Below are positions 4,567 through 9,097 of a stretch of 9,097 nt of DNA, piece by piece. Every line of letters starts with the position of its first letter. Within the stretch, counting starts at the first letter, position 1. The position numbers and the translations under genes were made by a program. This stretch comes from Deltaproteobacteria bacterium RBG_13_52_11. Its GTDB lineage: Bacteria; Desulfobacterota; B13-G15; RBG-16-54-18. The stretch covers positions 28,269-37,365 of the forward strand of contig MGQF01000003.1 in assembly GCA_001797745.1 (NCBI GenBank). Direction: 5' to 3'. The notes under the pieces were generated by a model. That model saw only the letters and a list, made by a program, of their open reading frames with translations. It made no database searches and was not told where the DNA came from.

Positions 4567-6405
4567 GCAGATGTCGTGGATGACCAGAATATCACCCGGC
4601 ATGAGGTGGATGACCTCTGCGAGATGTTTAAGCTATCTCCAGAGGACAAAATACTGGATCTGTGCTGCGGGCAGGGGAGACACTCCCTCGAACTGACACG
4701 GAGGGGATATAGAAATATCGAGGGTCTGGACCGGTCCCATTACCTGATTCAAAAGGCCAAATCGACTACAAAGGCAGAAGGTCTGAAGGCCCGATTCCGC
4801 GAAGGAGATGCGCGGAAGATCCCCTATCCCCCTGATACCTTTGACGTGGTGATGATCCTGGGTAATAGTTTAGGATACTTCGAAGCCGCGCAAGAGGACC
4901 TCAAGGTGTTTAAAGAGGTATTGAGGGTTTTGAAACCGTGGGGCAGATTTATTATCGATATAGCGGATGGTGAATATCTCAGAAATAATTTCAAAATACA
5001 TTCCTGGGAATGGATAGACAAGAAGAGGTTTGTATGCCGTGAGCGCTCCCTCTCCGCTGATGAAGACCGCCTCATTTCACGGGAGATGATTAACCACGTT
5101 GAGAGGGGTATTGTTGCAGACCACTTCTATGCGGAAAGACTCTATACCCGGGAGGGACTGTCCCGGCTGCTAAAAACGGTAGGCTTCAGTAACATCGACT
5201 TTCATGCTGAAATTGAAACGAACTCTCAGCGAAATCAAGACCTGGGCATGATGGAGCGTCGCCTGCTGGTAACGAGCGTAGTGAAAAAGGAATGGACGCC
5301 TCTCAAGCGAAGGCAAAGAGGGGCAGTAAAAAATGTGGTAGTGATTATGGGTGACCCCAGCAAACCGGACCCATTAAAGCCTCTCCGCATCTTCGATGAT
5401 GACGATTTCTATACCATTGATCAGCTGAAGGCAGCCTTGCGGGAAAACGATGATTACAGTTTTACCTACCTGCATAACCACGATATCATCGTCAATGAAT
5501 TGATGAAATTGATCGGGAAGATCGACTTTGTATTTAACCTGTGCGACGAAGGATATAATAACGATGCCCGGAAGGAGCTCCATGTCCCCAGCTTGCTGGA
5601 AATGCTCGATGTCCCCTACACAGGTTCTGGACCGCAATGTCTCGCCTTTTGCTACGACAAATCCCTGATCCGTGGTATCGCGAAGGAAATGGAGATCCCC
5701 GTGCCCGAAGCCTTCTTCATCAAGCCTGAGGATAGCACCTTTGAACTTCCCCCCTTTAGCTTTCCGGTGATTGTAAAACCCAACTTTGGAGATTCCAGCT
5801 TTGGCATCACCCAGAGGAGTGTGGCTACTACTATTGAAGAGCTCGTCAACGCCATCTCAGAGATTAGGGAGAAATTTGGCTATGACAAACCCCTTCTCGT
5901 TGAGGAACTTCTCACCGGAAAGGACATCACCGTTGGGATCATTGGAAACCCCCCGGAGTCGTATACGGTCTTGCCCATCCTCGAGGAAGATTACTCGGCC
6001 CTTCCGCCGGACCTTCCCCGGATCTGCGGCTATGAGGCCAAGTGGCTTCCGGAATCACCGTACTGGAAAATCAAGTCAATCCCTGCGCAGCTCCCTGATG
6101 AGACACAGAAGTTCGTCGAGGAATGTTGCGTGAAGTTGTTTGAGAGGTTGGAGTGCAGAGATTACTGCCGGTTTGACTGGAGGCTCAATGCCGAAGGCAC
6201 CCCCAAGCTCCTGGAGGTAAACCCCAATCCGGGGTGGTGCTGGGACGGACACCTCGCAAAGATGGCAAGAATCGCGGATATGTCATACAAAGATCTGTTA
6301 AAGGCCATCCTGCACGCTGCCGAGCAACGGCTCGGAATTCAAGCAGACGAGCAACGCCCCGGAATGCAAATAGAAGAAGAACAGATCGCAAAAGGGGCTT
6401 CTTAA
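4195..6405 (+). CDS. SAM methyltransferase / D-Ala-D-Ala-ligase-type ATP-grasp fusion protein
   Basis: A 736-residue two-enzyme fusion with no signal peptide or membrane segment. Residues about 107-365 are a class I SAM-dependent methyltransferase: motif I is LDLCCGQGRHS (154-164; D155, G159, G161), the ribose-binding acid is D179 in EGLDR, GDARKIP (204-210) and FDVVMILGNSLGYF (216-229) follow. Residues about 379-708 are an ATP-grasp ligase related to Ddl: FNLCDEGYNND (447-457), PYTGSGPQCLAFCYDKS (474-490), FPVIVKPNFGDSSFGI (523-538), VEELLTGKDITVGIIGN (569-585) and RFDWRLN...LLEVNPNPG (659-680), giving the Mg ligands D661, E674 and N676. Both active sites look intact. Ddl relatives join an amine to an acyl phosphate, so an ATP-dependent carboxylate-amine ligation is inferred; true cell-wall Ddl is unlikely given the fusion and extra length. 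Residues 1-51 are a near-copy of residues 74-124. GGAGGAGG (4181-4188) six bases upstream fixes the start; in-frame ATGs at 4381 and 4414 lack such a site. Substrates are unknown. Confidence 0.9.
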   Translation: MEAKASPDKPPQRGKNGKAKRKFLGLDQDVDDHVHPDWWRNIFNHLYLKADIETKTPPDKPPMETKASPDKPPMETKASPDKPPQRGKNGKTKRKILGPVQDLEEHVHPDWWRNIFNHLYLKTDADVVDDQNITRHEVDDLCEMFKLSPEDKILDLCCGQGRHSLELTRRGYRNIEGLDRSHYLIQKAKSTTKAEGLKARFREGDARKIPYPPDTFDVVMILGNSLGYFEAAQEDLKVFKEVLRVLKPWGRFIIDIADGEYLRNNFKIHSWEWIDKKRFVCRERSLSADEDRLISREMINHVERGIVADHFYAERLYTREGLSRLLKTVGFSNIDFHAEIETNSQRNQDLGMMERRLLVTSVVKKEWTPLKRRQRGAVKNVVVIMGDPSKPDPLKPLRIFDDDDFYTIDQLKAALRENDDYSFTYLHNHDIIVNELMKLIGKIDFVFNLCDEGYNNDARKELHVPSLLEMLDVPYTGSGPQCLAFCYDKSLIRGIAKEMEIPVPEAFFIKPEDSTFELPPFSFPVIVKPNFGDSSFGITQRSVATTIEELVNAISEIREKFGYDKPLLVEELLTGKDITVGIIGNPPESYTVLPILEEDYSALPPDLPRICGYEAKWLPESPYWKIKSIPAQLPDETQKFVEECCVKLFERLECRDYCRFDWRLNAEGTPKLLEVNPNPGWCWDGHLAKMARIADMSYKDLLKAILHAAEQRLGIQADEQRPGMQIEEEQIAKGAS
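4348..4446 (+). repeat. 33-bp tandem repeat, three units
   Basis: Units at 4381-4413 and 4414-4446 are identical except for the last base and encode METKASPDKPP twice. An older unit at 4348-4380 matches at 28 of 33 bases and encodes IETKTPPDKPP. The last unit is also the start of copy B of the larger duplication. The encoded stretch is Pro/Lys-rich and probably a flexible linker. Confidence 0.9.
6322..6375 (+). repeat. 27-bp imperfect tandem repeat in the C-terminal tail
   Basis: 6322-6348 and 6349-6375 match at 21 of 27 bases and encode EQRLGIQAD followed by EQRPGMQIE. It lies after the ATP-grasp domain in a charged tail, so it probably has little effect on catalysis. Confidence 0.75.
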
Positions 6406-6420
6406 CGCATACAAGATTTC

Positions 6421-6439
6421 ACCGTGCTCCGTCCACGGT
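6421..6439 (+). other. short hairpin after the fusion gene
   Basis: ACCGTG (6421-6426) and CACGGT (6434-6439) form a perfect 6-bp stem with a 7-base loop, 15 bp after the stop codon. The downstream TTCGTCCTTT is only mildly T-rich, so it is a weak terminator candidate. Confidence 0.3.
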
Positions 6440-6467
6440 TCGTCCTTTACAATCAAAGAAAATGTGA

Positions 6468-6509
6468 TAGGTTTTCCTCTCTCCCGTCAGCGGGAGAGAG
6501 GAAAACCTA
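6468..6509. repeat. perfect 19-bp inverted repeat with TCAG loop
   Basis: Arms at 6468-6486 and 6491-6509 are fully complementary and enclose only TCAG. The arm runs TAGGTTTTCC then CTCTCCCG. The T-run is in the left arm and the A-run in the right arm, and no T-run follows on either strand, so this is not the usual layout of an intrinsic terminator. It may still stabilise or end transcripts, or be a REP-like repeat. Confidence 0.8.
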
Positions 6510-6626
6510 GGGAGTGTCGTCACTTGCAGAGAAAGAACCCTGCTTTGGGGAAATGTCTTGCTTTACACCCGAGTATTTCCGTGCCTACCTTCAAATAAAA
6601 AAAGAGGAGTCTGCCGCGACGAACAT

Positions 6627-6655
6627 TTGACAAACCACGACTTCTCTGGTGGAAT
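6627..6655 (+). promoter_or_regulatory. promoter for the enoyl-CoA isomerase-radA operon
   Basis: A perfect -35 TTGACA (6627-6632) is followed after 17 bp by TGGAAT (6650-6655), 4 of 6 to consensus. Transcription would begin near 6662, leaving a leader of about 25 bases before ATG 6687. It lies inside the in-frame extension that reaches back to 6558, which argues against that longer start. Confidence 0.5.
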
Positions 6656-6686
6656 AGGGCGATTGATACCGAGCATGGAGAGGGGG

Positions 6687-7466
6687 ATGGAGGTCATACG
6701 GCTTGAGCAGCACGATGGAGTCGCCCTGGTAAAGCTGGACAGGGGGGTCATCAATGCCATCAACCCGCAGGTCTTGCAGGAGGTGGGCGAGGCCCTGCAA
6801 TCGTTAAAGGATGACGCCGGGATCTGCGGCCTGGTGTTGACCAGCGCCAACGCAAAGTTTTTCTCCATCGGGTTCGATCTCCCCGAGATTTACCCCCTCC
6901 CTCCTCAGGAGTTTGCGGCCTTTTTTCGGACTTACAACCTCCTCTGCCTGGACCTCTTCGCCTTCCCTAAGCCTGTGGTCAGTGCTATAACAGGACACGC
7001 TACAGCCGGCGGGTGTATCATGGCCCTCTGTACCGACTATCGCTTTATGGCCGAGGGGCGCACGTTGATGGGGGTGAACGAGAGCAAGCTGGGGGTGCCC
7101 ATCACCTCTTTGGCCGATGGTATTCTCAGACAATTGGTGGGTGAGCGTCAGGCCCGTGACGCGATCTCTTCCGGTGATCTCTATGGTCCTGAGGAGGCCC
7201 TCCAGATGGGGATGGTGGACGGGGTCTTTCCGCTGGAAGAGGTGGTCCCGGCGGCAATAAAGGAAGTCAGGGCATTAGGTGAGATATCCCCCTCTGCCTT
7301 TGCAATGAACAAAGGCTTCCGGGTGCGGGGTCTCGCGGCCCAGGTTCTCTCCCACCTGGAGGAGGATGAGCAGGCCTTCATGGAGCAGTGGTACGCGCCC
7401 CTGGCCCGCCAGCGGCTCAAAGAGGTCATGAAACAATACACACCGCGGGGGGAGGAGGATGGCTAA
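6687..7466 (+). CDS. enoyl-CoA hydratase/isomerase family protein, probably a delta3,delta2-enoyl-CoA isomerase
   Basis: A 259-residue crotonase-fold acyl-CoA enzyme. The oxyanion-hole segments are FFSIGFDL (58-65) and GHATAGGCIMAL (103-114). The catalytic Glu of hydratases in the GGCE position is replaced by Ile (I111), whereas the second acidic residue is kept as E132 in GVNESKLGVP. This single-Glu pattern, with CTDYRFMA (115-122) and the GVNESKLG segment, resembles mitochondrial delta3,delta2-enoyl-CoA isomerase (ECI1) more than hydratase, so shifting a double bond during beta-oxidation of unsaturated fatty acids is the favoured role. The frame extends to ATG 6558, but the promoter at 6627-6655 and GGAG at 6677-6680, six bases before ATG 6687, support the shorter start; ATG 6675 is a fallback. 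It overlaps radA by 8 bp. No other beta-oxidation gene is adjacent. Confidence 0.88.
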   Translation: MEVIRLEQHDGVALVKLDRGVINAINPQVLQEVGEALQSLKDDAGICGLVLTSANAKFFSIGFDLPEIYPLPPQEFAAFFRTYNLLCLDLFAFPKPVVSAITGHATAGGCIMALCTDYRFMAEGRTLMGVNESKLGVPITSLADGILRQLVGERQARDAISSGDLYGPEEALQMGMVDGVFPLEEVVPAAIKEVRALGEISPSAFAMNKGFRVRGLAAQVLSHLEEDEQAFMEQWYAPLARQRLKEVMKQYTPRGEEDG

Positions 7467-8826
7467 GGAGAAGACAGTCTTCATCTGCCAGACGTGTGGC
7501 TATCAGACCCCCAAGTGGTTGGGGAGGTGTCCTGATTGCCAGGGGTGGGGGACCCTCGTGGAGGAACTCATCGGTGAAGAGGCCTCTGCCCAGGGTGTCC
7601 GGCAGCGCTGGGCTACTGAGGAAATCCCCTGTGCCATCGGTGAGGTGGCTGAGGAGGAAGAGGGGATGCGGCTCTCCACCCGATTGGAGGAGTTTAACCG
7701 CGTCCTGGGCGGAGGGATCGTTAACGGTTCGGTGGTCCTGCTGGGTGGGGATCCGGGGATCGGGAAGTCCACCCTTATATTTCAGTGCCTCCATGGGCTC
7801 GCCTCCCAGGGCAGGAGATGCCTCTACATCTCCGCGGAGGAGTCTCTCAGGCAGACCAAGCTGCGGGCCAAGCGCCTGGGGGCCGTGAGCGACGAGCTCT
7901 TCGTGGCTGCCGAGACCTCCCTGGAGCGGATTATACAGGCAGTTGAGGAGATCAAGCCCCTGGTCCTGGTGATCGACTCCATCCAGTCCATCTACACCTC
8001 CCAGTTGGGATCGGCCCCGGGAAGCATCAGCCAGGTTCGGGAGACCTCGGGGAGACTGACCTATCTGGCTAAGGGGTTGGGGGTGGCAACCTTTCTGGTG
8101 GGGCATGTGACCAAGGATGGGGCCATCGCCGGCCCCCGGGTCTTGGAGCACATTGTGGATACCGTCCTCTACATGGAGCACAGTGCGGACAGCCCCTTCC
8201 GCATCCTGCGGGCCGTGAAGAATCGCTTCGGTTCCACCAATGAGATCGGGGTCTTCGAGATGAAGGAGGGGGGGCTGCAGGAGGTGATCAACCCCTCGGA
8301 GATCTTTCTGGCTGAGCGGCCCACGGGGACCTCGGGGAGCGCCGTGATGGCGAGCATGGAGGGTACCAGACCCATCCTGGTGGAGATTCAGGCCCTGGTC
8401 TCCCCCACGGCCTTTGCCGTCCCTAGGAGGATGTCCATTGGGGTGGACTACAACCGGCTCTCCCTCCTGGTAGCTGTGCTGGAGAAGAAGGTGGGGATAA
8501 ACCTTTCGCATCAGGACATCTTCGTCAATGTGGCCGGGGGGTTGAGGATCGAAGAGCCCGCCGTCGATCTGGGTGTGGTGGTCGCCGTGGCCTCCAGCCA
8601 CCTGGACAAGGTCATCCCGCCAGCAATGGTGGTCTTCGGCGAGGTGGGGCTGACCGGGGAGGTGCGGGGGGTGAGTTTTGGCGAGCAGCGGATCAGGGAG
8701 GCGGCCCGCATGGGCTTCAAGGAATGTATCCTTCCCCGCAGCAGCGCCCAGGGGATAAAGCCTCCTGAGGGGATAGAACTCATCACGGCGAGGGACCTGC
8801 GGGAGGTATGGGAACGGTTGTTCTGA
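7459..8826 (+). CDS. radA: DNA repair protein RadA
   Basis: A full-length 455-residue RadA (Sms), the RecA-like DnaB-type helicase that drives branch migration of recombination intermediates with RecA. In order: a four-Cys zinc finger, C10, C13, C24 and C27 (CQTC...CPDC); a RecA-type ATPase with Walker A GGDPGIGKST (96-105) and Walker B VLVIDS (169-174); the RadA hallmark KNRFGS (254-259); and a C-terminal Lon-protease-like domain (about 290-455) containing DYNRLSLLVAVLEK and GEVGLTGEVRGV. The start ATG 7459 lies within the end of the upstream isomerase gene, and MAKEKTVFICQTCGYQTPKW matches the family N-terminus. The ribosome binding site is GGAGG with short spacing. Translational coupling to the isomerase gene is likely. 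The 474-codon open frame on the opposite strand is a shadow of the GC-rich codon use. Confidence 0.97.
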   Translation: MAKEKTVFICQTCGYQTPKWLGRCPDCQGWGTLVEELIGEEASAQGVRQRWATEEIPCAIGEVAEEEEGMRLSTRLEEFNRVLGGGIVNGSVVLLGGDPGIGKSTLIFQCLHGLASQGRRCLYISAEESLRQTKLRAKRLGAVSDELFVAAETSLERIIQAVEEIKPLVLVIDSIQSIYTSQLGSAPGSISQVRETSGRLTYLAKGLGVATFLVGHVTKDGAIAGPRVLEHIVDTVLYMEHSADSPFRILRAVKNRFGSTNEIGVFEMKEGGLQEVINPSEIFLAERPTGTSGSAVMASMEGTRPILVEIQALVSPTAFAVPRRMSIGVDYNRLSLLVAVLEKKVGINLSHQDIFVNVAGGLRIEEPAVDLGVVVAVASSHLDKVIPPAMVVFGEVGLTGEVRGVSFGEQRIREAARMGFKECILPRSSAQGIKPPEGIELITARDLREVWERLF

Positions 8827-8880
8827 GGGGCAATCAGTGTTTTTCCCCACTCCGTTGTCACGCTGGGATGTTTTTGGAAA

Positions 8881-9097
8881 ATGATGACCAAGGAAGAGTT
8901 AAGGGAGGCCATCAACCGCATCGACAACAGGGGGTATAAGGCCTATAAGGCAATCGAAGGTGAGTACGCGTTCGGCCCTTATACGCTCATCATCGACTAC
9001 GTCCAGGCAGACCCCTTCGCCGCCCCCTCCCGGGTGCGGGTAAAACTTCCCCTTGAAAGGACCGGCTTCCCGCAGGAACTCTGGAAGAATCGTGCCC
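8881..9097 (+). CDS. ABC-class predicted ATPase, N-terminus (partial)
   Basis: The first 72 codons of a gene cut by the right edge. RIDNRGYKAYKAIEGEY (13-29), FGPYTLIIDYVQADPFAAPSR (31-51) and RVRVKLPLE match, from memory, the N-terminal domain of the ABC_ATPase family (Pfam PF09818, predicted ATPases of the ABC class), whose members run to about 550 residues. Their role is not well established; an RNA-related function has been suggested. The start is ATG 8881 or the adjacent ATG 8884; the ribosome binding site is weak (TGGAAA just upstream). It is 54 bp after radA on the same strand, so read-through from that operon is plausible. The spacer has no clear terminator. Confidence 0.8.
   Translation, partial: MMTKEELREAINRIDNRGYKAYKAIEGEYAFGPYTLIIDYVQADPFAAPSRVRVKLPLERTGFPQELWKNRA

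Noticed and set aside
4195..6405. Cell-wall D-alanine-D-alanine ligase (ddl)
   Set aside because: The ATP-grasp half is Ddl-like, but the fused methyltransferase and lack of neighbouring mur or fts genes make a peptidoglycan role unlikely.
6468..6509. Standard rho-independent terminator
   Set aside because: No T-run follows the stem on either strand; the T and A runs sit inside the arms in the opposite order.
6558..6686. Extended N-terminus for the enoyl-CoA isomerase
   Set aside because: The extra 43 residues do not resemble the family, and a TTGACA promoter at 6627-6655 lies within them.
7426..8850. 474-codon open frame on the minus strand across radA
   Set aside because: It mirrors the codons of radA, which has complete family motifs; the translated product is a low-complexity His/Pro/Gly-rich string with no recognisable domain.

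Overview
This looks like chromosomal DNA from a Gram-negative, probably anaerobic bacterium of the former Deltaproteobacteria (Desulfobacterota, Syntrophobacterales-like). The clues are moderate-to-high GC content, strong GGAGG ribosome binding sites, a Lol-type lipoprotein, a molbindin-like Mop protein, an ABC-class predicted ATPase, and a short inverted-repeat element with CAGGCTGTTGAAAAA-type ends that I recall from deltaproteobacterial genomes. The taxonomic assignment is inference. I see no rRNA, tRNA, CRISPR array, transposase or phage gene.

Layout. Bases 1-639 (minus strand) hold the N-terminal half of a MATE-family multidrug/Na+ antiporter cut by the window edge. A divergent intergenic region follows, and all later genes are on the plus strand: an MBL-fold metallohydrolase (822-1547), a small lipoprotein of unknown function (1611-2120), a 69-residue Mop/TOBE molybdate-binding protein (2245-2454), a small HExxH zinc-protease-like protein with a TTG start (2619-3116), a 137-bp MITE-like element (3117-3253), a stand-alone response-regulator receiver (3409-3888) with its own promoter and a structured leader, a 736-residue fusion of a SAM methyltransferase and a D-Ala-D-Ala-ligase-type ATP-grasp enzyme (4195-6405), an enoyl-CoA isomerase/hydratase family protein (6687-7466) that overlaps radA (7459-8826), and the first 72 codons of an ABC-class ATPase (8881 to the edge).

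How the genes relate. The first half is a run of small, separately signalled genes with no obvious shared pathway. The clearest operon is the acyl-CoA isomerase with radA, whose frames overlap by 8 bp. The partial ATPase gene starts 54 bp after radA and may be co-transcribed. The most unusual gene is the methyltransferase/ATP-grasp fusion. Its two domains would suit a pathway that methylates a small molecule and joins carboxylate and amine groups, but the substrate cannot be read from the sequence. Its coding DNA has been reshaped by duplication at both ends: a 153-bp start region duplicated 219 bp downstream, a 33-bp tandem repeat between the copies, and a 27-bp imperfect tandem repeat near the stop codon.

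Intergenic DNA is unusually rich in hairpins: the 137-bp element, a perfect 19-bp stem at 6468-6509, competing CT-rich hairpins before the TTG-started gene, and a stem-bearing leader before the response regulator.
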